Positions 1 to 13,500 of a stretch of 64,000 bases of DNA are shown here, piece by piece. The stretch is taken from the NCBI GenBank assembly GCA_947650365.1, contig OX393549.1:37591098-37655097 (forward strand). Direction: 5' to 3'. Within the stretch, counting starts at the first letter, position 1, and each line of letters opens with the position of its first letter. Position numbers and translations under genes: made by a program. The stretch is from Chamaelirium japonicum (taxonomy: Eukaryota; Streptophyta; Magnoliopsida; Liliales; Melanthiaceae). The notes below the pieces were generated by a model. It was not told the origin of the DNA. It saw only the letters and a program-made list of their open reading frames with translations, and did no database searches.

Positions 1-198
1 ATGAGCTTATTCGAAATTTCAAAATTTACTGATTTTTTGTGAGGATGATCATCTCAACATAGATATCATCTCCACAAAAAATTAGCAAATTTGGAAACCT
101 CTATGTATGTTAATAGAGGAGCATACATTGAAGCCTTCAATGCATGGGCATACAAAGTCAAGCTTCCCTATATATATATATAGAGAGAGAGAGAGAGA
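1..198. other. AT-rich lead-in with (TA)6(GA)n tract
   Basis: No gene is visible. The run TATATA then GAGAGA at about 171-198 forms the left microsatellite border of the next element. The text before it ends in TTCCC next to TATATA, which resembles the GGGAA ends of elements at 10305 and elsewhere, so 1-172 may be the tail of another such element. Confidence 0.35.
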
Positions 199-963
199 AT
201 ACGGGGTATGAGCTGACAGCCCATTTGAGCAAATGGGCTGTCAGCCGGTAGCCGTCCGATCGGATCAATCAAACCGTCCATTTTTTTTTTTTTTAAAAGA
301 ACAGCTGTAACAGCTGTACTGAGTTTTTTTTTGTTTTACAGCTCTCTCTCTCTCTCCTTCGCGCTCTCTCCCTCTCCGTCTCTCTCGCGAGCGGCAGCGG
401 CAGCCGGAGGGGACCGGGCCGGAGGGGCGCGGCAGCCGGAGGGGACCGGGCCGGAGGCGGGGCGCGGCAGCGGCAGCCGGAGGGTCGTCGGGAGACCGGA
501 GGCGTAGGGGGCTGCTGGTCGGAGGGGATCCGGTGGCGCAGGGGGCTGCTGGTCGGAGGGGATCCGGAGGCGCAGGTGGCCAGATCCGGTGGCGCAGGGG
601 GCTGCTGGTCGGAGGGGATCCGGAGGCGCAGGTGGCCGGATCCGGAGGCGCAGGGGGCTGCCGTCGGGAGACCGGAGGGGGCTGCCGGTGGCCGGATCCG
701 GAGGGGGCTGCCGTCGGGGGAGCGGGGGGCTGCCGTCGGGGGCGTAGGGCCGGTCCGGCTGCCGCTGCCGCTCGCGAGAGAGACGGAGAGGGAGAGAGCG
801 CGAAGGAGAGAGAGAGAGAGCTGTAAAACAAAAAAAAAATCAGTACAGCTGTTACAGCTGTTCTTTTAAAAAAAAAAAAAATGGACGGTTTGATTGATCC
901 GATCGGACGGCTACCGGCTGACAGCCCATTTGCTCAAATGGGCTGTCAGCTCATACCCCGTAT
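199..963. mobile_element. Foldback element with 0.2-kb inverted ends and GC-rich core, set in microsatellites
   Basis: The left arm (199 to about 412) and right arm (about 755 to 963) are near-perfect inverted repeats, starting GGGGTATGAGCTGACAGCCC and ending with its complement. Each arm holds a shorter palindrome (16-bp stems around 212-245 and its mirror) and an A/T run. The middle (about 475-735) is GC-rich and made of imperfect tandem units of about 40 bp containing GGAGGGGATCCGG and GGGGGCTGC. Outside lie (TA)n(GA)n on the left and (CT)n(TA)n on the right. There is no transposase, so it is non-autonomous. The open frames across the core are by-products of its composition. Confidence 0.75.
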
Positions 964-1700
<737 letters not shown>

Positions 1701-1701
1701 C

Positions 1702-2690
1702 AAATAGGGGGGTATTCGCTTATTTACATATAACTTAAAGTAAATGGAGTATGTAAATAAGCGATTTATCAACAATTATTCGCTGATTTTTTCCCTTGTC
1801 TATGGTTAGCGACACGATAACAAGTATTCCCCTTTTTATGGGAAATCTGCGACTTATCGATAATTTATCGCCATATCGTCGATAAAATGGTCAACCCTAT
1901 ATAAAAGTTGACCGGCAATGGGGATGAGTCATCCATGACACCCAGTTATTCCCCCATTGTCTTCGAAATCACTTGGAGAGCTCAATTTTGAAAGTTTCTT
2001 CCCCTTTTTTGAGATTGGAGTTTCTAAACCAAATTAAAGCTATCAGCAACGTATTCTTAGCGGATATGGGGCAATTCTTCAATGGGTTTATCACATGATG
2101 AATTTGCAGCAGTATTGACTCTATTGTGAGTAGATGCAGATGCAGAGTGGGAGCTTAGAGCTAGTACGCAGCCTTTGGATGTAGTTGTGTGACTTTCAGA
2201 GTATTTGTTATGTTATATCTATTGTGAGATGTTTATTATATTTTATAAGTTATGATATTAATGTCAGCTAAGACTTCTGAGTTATGAGATTGAGTTATTG
2301 ATTATGTCACTTGCAATGTTTATTATATTATTTGTTATCTTATTGTGTTTGTTTAATTCAAATTTGCATTTAGTTATTCATAAACACATAGATTGTGTTA
2401 AAAGTGTCTAATAATTAACAAAAAGTGACCGGTAGTTCACAGACTCATTTACAGAGCCTCAATGGAGTGTCAACTTGAATTAATGATTGTTTTTGTATGT
2501 TTTTATCATAGTGGTGTATCTATACATCTAAAGGGATAAATAAAAAATCCTTTTATTTTGCCTATTTTGTCCTCTCTTTCTCCCTTTTCTTCTATTTTGT
2601 AGCGACAATGGCGATAAAGAAGCGAAAAATCCCCAATTTTCCTTCGGTCCACTTGGCGATACCAACAACGATAACGATATTTAAAACACT
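1702..2690. repeat. Block of GCGAT/ATCGC palindromic motifs
   Basis: A 15-bp inverted repeat (TCGCTTATTTACATA and its complement) spans 1717-1765. It is followed by many forms of GCGATAA and TTATCGATAA to about 1890, and another cluster at 2598-2685. The opening 60 bp recurs in inverted orientation at about 7280-7345. There is no coding potential. This looks like the ends of a degenerate DNA element, but the family is not identifiable. Confidence 0.45.
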
Positions 2691-4130
2691 GCATACAACA
2701 CAATATAGATGATAAAATAAGATACTCAGAACCTTGATCAAACTAAAATGTTTTGAATTTTGATACATTTCAACACATGTTGGTATCTAAGTATCTTGCT
2801 AGACTAAACTCATATTTATTCGAACCAAAAAAAAACTATTATTACGTATTGAATAGTGTATCTACTTTTAAACATAGTAGTTTTTTTTTGTAATCTTTAA
2901 ACATAGTAGTTAATTCAATAGGACTAATCAATATTGTTTTACATTAAGATTTGATCATGTTGTCTACTGTTTAGGCTTGTTAATCCAATATAATGCTATT
3001 TTTTGGTCTGATTAATGCTAATTTTTATATGTTCTACACTAGTGACAACATTTGTATTTAATGACTTGCAATGAATTATGGAAGAATCAAAAACTTTTGT
3101 TTGATTGCTTAAAGCATTATCCCAATAGAATGTTAGATAAAAAGTGGCATAGATGCAAATCATGCAATTAGTGTATCTTAGCATACCGGTTGCATTTCTA
3201 TCCATGTTGACGCATACAGAGTGTCAACACGATACAATACAATCGGAAGTGTATCATGCTAGCTCCAAGCCAGCACGAGAATGATACACGATTCTTTAAC
3301 GGTGATTCTTGAATCTTTACCATAAACAAAAACGGAAACCTTAAACTTTCAGAAAGAGAACAAGGTTAACTTTTGAGGGTTTAACTGCTTAAGTGTTGGC
3401 GAATAGCAAACAATAATGCATGAATATGAATATTGTTGTTGTTACCATTAATGCAAGTTGACATTTTTCAAATTTATCTCGCAATATAAGTAGCAAACAA
3501 ATTAAACAATTAACCATAAGTATTTATGAATTATAACCATGTCTTGAAAATAAATATCAAAACCCAACATCATAATTGAAGTTCCAAACCTAGATGGAAA
3601 AGGTAGCTAATTGATGCCAGGTCATAGATAGTCATCAGAAGAGACGCCCAAATAATGACAGTTTATGTGTGAATTCTTACCATGTCTTTCTAGAGAATTT
3701 TTTTTAGAGAATTGAATTCTTCCCATGTCTTAAAAATGTCCATTTAGAAGTAAAGTATATGGCAGAATGTAGCCAACTGGTATTCAGTATTCACATGTTA
3801 TTCATGAAGCCAAATGATAACTAGACGTCTAGAAGCACATGTCCAGCATCTACGATTGATGCAATAGAAGAAAACTAGTTATCTTATATACTCGTATGTG
3901 TGGATGGAAACACAAATCCATGACTTAATCATTAGCAAAGAGCTAACATTATTCCTTATACTTGACAGTTGGGAGAAAATATTAGCATTAATTATGTCAA
4001 GGTTTCCTCAGGAATGATTTGAACTCTATTTCTTTGACACAGTAAAAGACAAAATACATGTCCTCTTTATTAAAGGGCCAAATTGAATGAACAGATTCAA
4101 GAGGAACAAATGCACTAAAGGAAAACCACT
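2691..4130. other. AT-rich intron or 3' flank, no gene seen
   Basis: Both strands were searched for the missing Mut7-C zinc ribbon and none was found. No repeat structure stands out. Confidence 0.5.
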
Positions 4131-4135
4131 ATTTA

Positions 4136-4305
4136 AAACTCGGTAAAACTCAGCCGAGTCCGACCAAGTCGACTCGACTCGGTGAGAATTCGAGTCGGGT
4201 TATTGGGCCGAGTCGGACCAAGTTGGGATAAAACTCGGCCGAGTCAGACCGAGTTTATTCAACTCGGCTGGATTTAGAGTCGAGTCCGAGTTTCAAGTTT
4301 TTGAA
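4136..4305. repeat. Palindrome block, motif ACTCGGCCGAGT
   Basis: At least eight copies of ACTCGG or CCGAGT in both orientations lie in 170 bp. The outer edges (AAAACTCGG on the left, CCGAGTTTCAAG on the right) are roughly inverted. It lies next to exon 7 of the exonuclease gene. Likely a small non-autonomous DNA element (inference). Confidence 0.55.
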
Positions 4306-4376
4306 CACTAGGAAAAATGTCAATCTATGCTAGAACTAATGCTCAAAACATAACTAGTAATTTTCCATGAATATAC

Positions 4377-4512
4377 CTCAAGTAGTTGGTCATTCTTGAG
4401 CAGATTCTTCACCCTGTATACTTGGTTCTGTATCAAGTACTGGTGTTTCAAGAGCTTGGCATCCCGTGTTAAAAGCACCCTTTTTTCTTTGTATGCTTGG
4501 TCTAGTAACTTC
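4377..4512 (-). CDS. Mut7-like exonuclease, exon 7 (Mut7-C), last exon seen
   Basis: The exon is 136 bp and codes [20 protein letters not shown], then [25 protein letters not shown]. It resembles the PIN-like core of Mut7-C. It ends in phase 0 at donor GAG before GTATAT, so at least one more exon is required. No downstream stretch in 1-4376 codes the expected CxxC...CxxC zinc ribbon. Confidence 0.9.
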
Positions 4513-7500
4513 CTAGAGACAATTTAGCAAATTTAAAATTAGATGAGAACTATAGTTATATTCCATATTTGTTTAAACTGTGTAAAACAATTCTATAATA
4601 CACAGCTAAAACAGATGAATCAAGTGTCTGTTCACGAAATGAACCTTGGTTCAGGCTTTTTTGAAGATGGAATAGCAGCATCAATGCCAACACATCGCAG
4701 ATGTCGGGCTAACCCTTCCACCTGTGTAAGTTCAATTTTAATGAAATAGTTCAAATTTGTATCCACAATAAATTCGTAATGCAAAAAATTGTATTAGCAG
4801 ATTCCACATCTTCAAAACAGAGCATTGGTTGATCAAAAATCTAAAACGAAACAACTGATAAAGGAACCTTTTCACAACAAGTAAATTTAACCTGGTGATA
4901 ATTTACGGTGGAAAGTATATACTTTTCATTTGCTAAGGCCTACATCAAGAATAGACAAATCCAAAACGAGAACGAAATGTTTGTATTAATCAACCATCAT
5001 GAGCACCTTCACAGCAAAAGCTGTTAACACACAATATAGCTTTTCTTTTAAGACGTAACTGTGAGGTAAGTCGAGGCCAATGAGGCACACAACTTGGTTG
5101 ATTTGCAATTTGTGACAACAATGCAGATCTATTCAAGATTTGGTTCACGTAGATTATAATGGTACTCAGAAGTCAGATCCAATAATTCCTTCAATTGAAC
5201 ACATGCATACATATTGCTCCTTGTCGCATATGAAGCACAACTGACCATATAGGACTAATTCTTGTTGCAAGGTCATGCAGTATACATTTAACGTCGAATA
5301 GAAAAAGTATGGAGAAACCTATCATACCATTACATCACAAAGAAATTTTGGCCGCCCATCACCACCAATTGATAAATCCCATAATGGCGGCCCCTGCCAA
5401 TCATCATTATATTCCAACTTCTCTTTGCACTTAGGATTCACTGACGTCTGTCGTCTTCCTTTTCGTCTAGAGGTTCCAGGTCTTTTGTCTGACTCCATCA
5501 ACATAATTATTTCACCATAGCTCCTGACAATTTTTGAGACACACTCATCCAAAGGAAGAATATTTCTACAAGAAGGCCATGAGTTCAGGGTTGTTGCCGT
5601 ATGGTCTGAAAGATGAAGTTTGAAAGCACTTGATTTAACCATATCAGATGCGTTGCAAAACTTGATTCTCGAAACCTTATCGCAGATATTTGCCTCCACA
5701 AGGAGCTCCTTCAGTCCAATACTCTCACTGGAGGTGCTCGGTATTGTTACATTGGATAATGTTTTGCCTGCAGTCATGTTGATCAAGAATATTAACGAAA
5801 TAACCAAAGGAACTATAATTAAAGGGAGAAAGTCATTGGGAAAAAACACAACTAAAATGAACTGAGCCACCAAATAGTAGGAAAACCATGCAAGTTTGTA
5901 AGGAAGTCAGCTACGTTTTCCACCAAAGTCTCCACAAGATAGAAATTAAATTTCTCACAGAAGCGGAGCTCGATTCATTATAATGTCACTAAGCTGATCA
6001 AATTTAAAGCCATTCTTTTACCATAACTGACATCAAAATGTACGAACCTTCTCTACATATCCTAAAGTGAATAAATAAATAAAGATTACTAATGTTTCTA
6101 TACGTCCAATAGTTGTACTGAGAACTAAAAGGTTCAGATCTCTGTAAAAGTGCAGCAGCGTGAACACATCGTGGGCCTTCACCTGATCGATTGTGCAACT
6201 CTTTTCGGATATTTAACAGTTATGATGCCCATGCCCTTACAGTTATTCAGATGCTCCACATATGAGCCTTTTAATTATTTTAATGGTTAGTATGAGAACA
6301 ACCAAATTACATTGTAGTCATAGAAGAGCACCTTGTGATCAAGAATATTGTCCGCCAAAAGTAGGTTTTTCTACAGAATTATTTTTAGTCTAATACTTAA
6401 TGAAGAGCCTTTAAAGATATGAGAATACCATCTCATGCACACTTACAATAGTAGCAGCTGTAGAAGTAAAATCAAAATCTCTTAATTAGTTGTAATCCTA
6501 GTAAGAAGGAAGAGCTTAAGAAACTAAACTTCTAGAAGTAGACAATGTTTCCATTGGACCTACTTAGATAGAGAACAAAACACCACTAAAACGTAATGCA
6601 CATAACAGGTAAAATTACCTTACCAGTATGATAATTCGTATGAGATGTGCAAATTGGGCTTTCAACGGCACAAACTGCAACAAGAATAGATAATAAAAAA
6701 TTTAAGAGAAATGGCAATAAAACCTGTGCTTATGATCCCCTAATCTAGCATTGGAGAAAACTAAAAAAGGGAAGTGCCAAGAAACAAGAAAACAAACCTT
6801 CACTGAGAAACTTGAGTTTGAAAACAGCAAATAGTTCAAGCAAGTAATACGCGTCTGCTGCAGCATATGATATTTGTTCTTCAGTTAGAGGACGGCATGA
6901 CCAATCACTACATTGGAATTCCTGGAGGAAAATAATCTATATGACAAAGGTCTACCTCTGCTTAGCAATAGTTAAGTAGAACGTGAGTACATGACAATGA
7001 TACTAAAAGAATAGATAACATGAACATAAGAAAAATGATGTGACAACATGAACTCTATGCAAGTTTTGTCTAAAAACAGGGTTTTGAGTTTCGACCGAAA
7101 CCCATCTGTTTCGGCCGTTGCGGATCGGTTTCGGCAGGAACCGGCCCCGAAACCCTCCAGATTTCAGGTTTCGGAACTCAACACTCAGAAAAAACAGGAC
7201 TCAGTATATGATAGGGTTTATTTCAGCAAGACAGCTTGACAGACATATTTACATAAAAAAACATTAAAATAAATGATCTTTATGTTCTCCATTTACTTTA
7301 AGCTATTTTATGTAAATAAGCAAGTACCCCACCATTTGGATTTAATAAAAATATTATAAAAATCAAAATCGAAATGAATTAAAATATAATATAATTTTCT
7401 AGTTCCTATACAAAATTAGAATTTACAAATTTTTCTAAAAACGAAAGTTCAGTGGAACAAAAACCTAAAAATATTTTAAACCAAAAAAATAACAGAATAC

Positions 7501-10211
7501 TAGAAGTATAAGGTCCATTTAAAAACCCAAAGACCGGTAAAATATTTTGAATCTATAAAAAAATTCTTTCACAAAAACTCTTTTTTCCTCCAAACTTGTC
7601 CAAAATTCAGAATCACGATTTTTTAGTTTTTTGACAAAAAGTCAGGTTATAGCAAACTATGAGGCACTGACACTCTCGGGACCTCTACGTATCTGTGTCC
7701 GACACGTGTCGAACACTGACACTTTTCGACACGCTCCGACATGTGTCGGACACCCCAAAAAACATGTCCTTTATGAAGAAAGGTTGTCCGACACGTGGAA
7801 CATGTCAGACACACCAAAAAACATGTCCTCTATGAAAAAAGGTTATATAACACGTGTCGGATGTGTGTTGGAGCGTGTTAGACATTACCGAAGAGATTTT
7901 TTTCTCATTTGAAGATGTTGGGATTCTTGAAATTGCGAATATTTCCATCGATTAGTCGGATATGGAGGTCGTGGTCTTCACGGATGATGGTATCGATGGT
8001 GATGATGCGGTGACACTTGACGTTGGCCTTGATGGATGAAGATTCTATGCGTGCTCTATTTGTTTTTTGTGTTTTGAAATTTTGAAACTATACACTTGAA
8101 TCATTGATGATGTAATGATTTTATTGTTGTTTGTTGGAGACTTTTGTAGTTAACTATTAGCTTTTTGTTTGATTATGAATCATAATATTATACTTGTTTA
8201 TAAATATAAATATATATATATATATATATAGGGTAGTGATACACTGATAGTGTGCAGCCGCTTAACATGCGACACCCCCTTAGGGGTTTTTTATTTGGAG
8301 GTTGATCACCTCCCTTTTGATAGCACACACAAGAAATTTCAGCTCATTCTATGACCTATAGGTCTATCAAATGTGCTCATCAAATTGACAGTAAAAATGA
8401 ACGACTGATAAAAATCGAGCACATTTGATAAACATATAGGTCTTAGAATGAGCTGAAATTCTTAGTCGCGTCCGTGGTAGGTGTACCAGCGCAGGAGGCG
8501 CCAGCTTAGTTTGTGGATATGATCAGTGTTTCAGCATGATTCCATGTTATGTTTGTCGTTATTTTTTGGCACTTGTGTTTAGTCCCACCTCGCCTTTTGG
8601 CCGTGTGGACCAGTCGTTGTAAGCCTATATAAAGGCCCATGTCTTCTCATGTGAGGTACTGAATAATGAAATGAAAAACTTGTTTCTCCACTTCGTGTTG
8701 AGTGACAACAGGGTGAGGTGTGTGAAACCCGACCCCAAATCCTAGGTGTGTGAAACCCTAGGTTCGTGCTAGGAGTGTGAAACCCTAGTCGAGGTTCCCC
8801 TTTCTTAAACCCTAGCCAACCCCTAACCCATACAGCTGCCACCCTCCTTTTCCCCCTGTGCGTGACACCCGAACACCGCCTGCCTCTCGCGGTTCCTACC
8901 CGGCCCTGCCCCTTCGCCCTGTGCTGCCACCCCGACCCGGCCCCTCCTCCTCCCTGTCCTGCCACACCGACCCGACCCCGCCCCTTCTCCCTGTGCTGCC
9001 GCCCGACCCGGCTCCGCCTCCTCTTCCCCGCGCCCAGGCCTACCTCCTCCCCCCCTGCGATCCCGCGCCACCGCCAGCCCCCATCTTCCTCCCTGCGAGC
9101 CCGAGCCACCACCAGGCCCGGCGCCGAACGCCCCTGCGCCTCCGCCGACCCCTCCCTCTCTCTTCTGCTGCGTCTCAAACCCCCGACTCCACCCCTTCCT
9201 CTCCCAGTGACCCAGCCCGAGCCCCTCCCGTGACCCAACCCCAGGCCCAACCCGACCCCCTCCACCCCCGACCCGACTCCTATTGTTCCCCGACCCGCCA
9301 ATCTCATCCAACCCCCGTCCCCCTTCCCGAGAACTCCCCCTCTCCTTTACCCATCACCCTCTCACCCGCTTTCCCCCACTCCATTTTCGGCGTCGCACTC
9401 TCGGCACCCTCGGTATGCGTGCATGGCTGACCCCGATGGGGATCACGACCTGATCCCAGACGGCGACGAATACCTCGACATCAACTCCCCCTTCCTCAGA
9501 CGAAAGAGAGAGCGTGGAGGAGCGCGTGGCTTGTGACGCTGGCGTTCCCGCACTGCCATCACTTCCCCAGTAAGGACTCCCCTACCGGCAAGGTACCTTT
9601 ATGTTCCCTCAGTCAAATCTCTAGTATGTTATCAACCGCTCTTCGCTGTCCACTGTCGAGAGTTTGTGTGTCCCTTCCTGCCCGTTAGACTATTAGTATT
9701 TGGTATTGCAGGACGGACCTGTGCCTGATAATTTAAGCATTAATTATTTTAATTCTGGATACTGGAGAGAGTTGTAGGGTGCTAGTAGTAACTTGTTAAA
9801 CCCATCATTCCTGCGATTGTATGAACAACGGTTCCTGTCTGAGATTCTTAATTTACTGTGAACATTGCTGGTACAATTGAACTGCTAATTTCCTGCTCAC
9901 CTGCATCGTATTGCATCATGTTGTCTAGGGTAAGATGATCATCCTCACCAATTTTCATCAAATTCCGAAACTTCTAGGGGGGTCAAATGGTCGAAGCAAA
10001 ATCTGCAGATTTTAACGGTGACTGCGGACGGCTGATTTTGCTTCGACCATTTGACCCCCTAGACGTTTTGGAATTTGATGAAAATTGGTGAGGATGATCT
10101 TACCCTGACAACACCCTCACCAAATTTCATCAAATTCCAAAACTTTTAAGATGGTAAAACAATGCCTGAGGTGCAGCAACGACGCTGCACCTCAGGTTCA
10201 GCGTCCCTTTT

Positions 10212-10307
<96 letters not shown>

Positions 10308-10451
10308 AAGTGCTAGAATGCGGCATGCGGTGCGTGCGGCATCGCACCGCAGCCGTGTGATGCACGCGCTGCGTGCATGCGATGCACGTAGCAGTGCATC
10401 ACACGGCTGCGGTGCGATGCCGCACGCACCGCATGCCGCATTATAGCAGCC

Positions 10452-10512
<61 letters not shown>

Positions 10513-13500
10513 TAATTCAGTGTGTCCCCTAACGTATCTGTGCCCTGGTTTTTTGAAAAATATCATATCGTCGTGTCCGCGTCGTTTCCATGTCCCGTGT
10601 CCGTGCTTCTTAGATAGCAAAGGTTCTACTCTTTTGAAAACAATGTCAATATGAAGTGGGTACCAGGTGTAATTATTTAAAACTATTTTTTATATTTTGT
10701 AATTATTTTAAATTTAAAAAACAAAACTGAAACCACCGAAACTCTAAAACCGACTGAAACCGATCCTTAGTGGGAGGACTACAACCGAAACTACAAACCT
10801 TGCTAAAAAGGACAAATTACATTGTTGATATATGAAACGTTCAAGGATAGAAGAGCAAATGAATAAAAAAAAACCCACATGACGTAACAATTAAGATTTT
10901 TCCATAGCAATCAATAGATCAGTCCCAAACTCTAGAAATGACGCATGGAATTTCTCTTGAAGCAAGGAAAGCACCATTAAAGGATGATGACAGGGCATAG
11001 CCTCAAGCTTGCCATTCTTTATTGGTTTCAAAGAAATTACGACAGTAAAAGTAGATTAAGATTTTTACATAGCATTCCATAGCAAAACTCTAGAAATGAC
11101 GCATGGAATTTGATACGCTCTGATACCAACTTGATGCGCTCTGATACCAACTTGATGCGATGCGTATGCTCAAATAAGTCCAAGTGCAGAATTTAGAACA
11201 TTAACATCAGATTTCAGCATATAAAATCAGATTTTCAGCAAAGTCTAAAATCACAGTTCATCATCCATTCAATCCTAATCAGATTTAATTCAACGAAATA
11301 GTAAAACTGACAATATGAGAATTAACTTCAGATAATAATGACTGAATTCCAGCAATAAGATGATCACAATCCCAAATAAATAAAGCTAATGTCTCAAGAA
11401 CAACCAACAAAGACCTAACGATAAAATCCTAATGGATGAGATCTTCAGGAAAACCAAATATTTAGGGAACCCTAATGGAAAATTCAGCAACAAGGCCGGT
11501 TGAGAAAAGATGACTTATCACATGGAAATTATCGAAGGACGATACCAAACCGTGCTTAGGTCAATGCCGGCAGCTTCCCGATACTCCGTGTTGCAGACGA
11601 ATGGCGCGGAAGGGGGAGGTGTGGTCCAGAAGACGGGGTGAAGAAGCCGAGACGATGATCTTGAAGAAGAAGAAACTCCACGTCGATCTTCCGTGAAGCC
11701 GAGGATGAATAGCGAGGCGACGGGATAGAAACTTGCGAAGGAAGAACAGGATGAGAAGCGAGGAAGAATTCGTCGGAAGGGATAACCGAACAAGCGCTCA
11801 TGGCTAAAAACCTAACACGGAAATGAGTCAGTTCGGCATCTGTGGCTCGAACCGGATGCGAACATGGCTCGCACCTACCCAAACCAGAAATAAAAACAGA
11901 AATATCTAACGATCCGTTGGTCGGATCGAAATAAAGTAAAAACCAAAACTGTAGGGCTTCGATTAAGCTTTCCACTGATGCAGACGGATCGACGATCGGG
12001 TTCCTGGATCTCCGGCGCGGATGGAAATACGCCATCAGCTGTAGAAAAACTGCACTAGTAGGCTCGTCTGCATCAAGTCCCCCGGACTCAAAAGAACTCG
12101 ACTCCTGTCGAGCACGGTCCTGGATCCGGCGGGGGCTCTCCTGGTAGCAACCGCAACCACTGAATCTGCTCGAACTGCTCTCCCGGGTCCGGTGGCCAAG
12201 TAACCCGCCTCAAGTATGCAGCAACTCCATCTCGTATCCCCTGCCCCTCGACGCCAAGCGAAGACCTGAAAGTCAAAACCAACATCCTCCGCGGCACGAT
12301 AAGATCATCAAAAGACTCAGATAATTTCATGTGATAATAGGAGTTTGGGTTGACATGAAATTCAAATGACATATAAAAAGAAAGGCCGCGGGAGCATAAT
12401 GTGCTGCGGGTCATCGGCTTGCGCGATTGGCAATGGTGTATTTGGAAGGCCATGGGTTGCGGGTGCATTATGTGTTGCTCAATGTGGCCTGCGCACGATG
12501 CAAAACAAGGGGGTTCTAAACCAAGAAGATATGTCATGTCATCATTGTCCGGATGCAGTGAATAAAATAAGAAATTACAGAACTCATCATGCCAATTGTT
12601 ATGATTTCGAAAAATTAAAGATGATGGGTTGGCTAAAAGCTGAAAACATGATTCATAGATATTCTGCCTCGAAAAATGATCAAACATGCCAAAATCTTCT
12701 TTAAGGTTAGACTCAACACTTGGATGATATGGATGCACATATGATTGGTCTATGATTGGATAGATGGCAGGCAAATGATGAATGCGAGTGTCATGAATGC
12801 CTACAGACTCTAAATGCGAGGTGCATGCAATGGAATGCAAAATGTTGTCTAATCCCTTCTCAATCGACAGCGAAACAGATGAACGCCCTACTAGGTTATC
12901 TGCGAATGGTGGTAAGGGTTGGTTCTGATTCAGAAGAGCTTTAGGTGCAAGGGGTGATAGGGACTGGTGAATAATCAGCAGTGGTGCAGTCACATCATCT
13001 CCCTCCAAGACTAACTCATTGAGGTGCTCGCCCTCAGACCCCTGACTATCCTCGTCATTGTCCGCCAGATTTGTCTGTGGATTGACTTGTCGTTGAGGAC
13101 AATCGGCCGACTTGTGATCTGGCTGATCTACCGATTTGTGCTCGTGTCGCAGGGTTTGGCGACTTCTGTTTTGGCTGGTCTGCATGTAGTACGCCAGCGG
13201 ATTTGTGCTCTTTTCCCTAACACGACGACTAGTGCGCTCGGATACTTTCGAGGACGAAATCTGGAACACACTTTGTTTGGAATCGGAAGGGAGGAACTTC
13301 CGTTGCAGCTTTTCCCTCATGTGGGTCCAAGTGGAAATTTTATCTTTTCCTTTTCTACCCCTAGCGGTCTGCAACTGTTTCCACCAAACCAGTGCATGAC
13401 CTTTCAGTTTAAGGCTGACAAACTTAACTTGTTTGTCGCGGGGGATTTTCTTCCACTCGAAATACCGGTCGATATGCTCGGCCCACTCTAGAAACTCTTC

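Noticed and set aside
265-869. Long proline/serine- and glycine-rich frames on both strands
   Set aside because: They lie on the GC-rich core and arms of the foldback element, in mirror frames, without domains.
8579-9430. Gly/Arg-rich minus frames and Pro-rich plus frames
   Set aside because: Overlapping open frames on both strands of a C-rich low-complexity tract; no recognisable domain or splice support.
10168-10217. Helitron 3' end from the perfect hairpin
   Set aside because: No CTRR word at the required distance; the sequence runs into (TA)n instead.
11518-12035. Two identical frame pairs (also 14338-14855) that look like a duplicated gene
   Set aside because: They lie within the two LTRs of one element, so they are duplicated LTR sequence.
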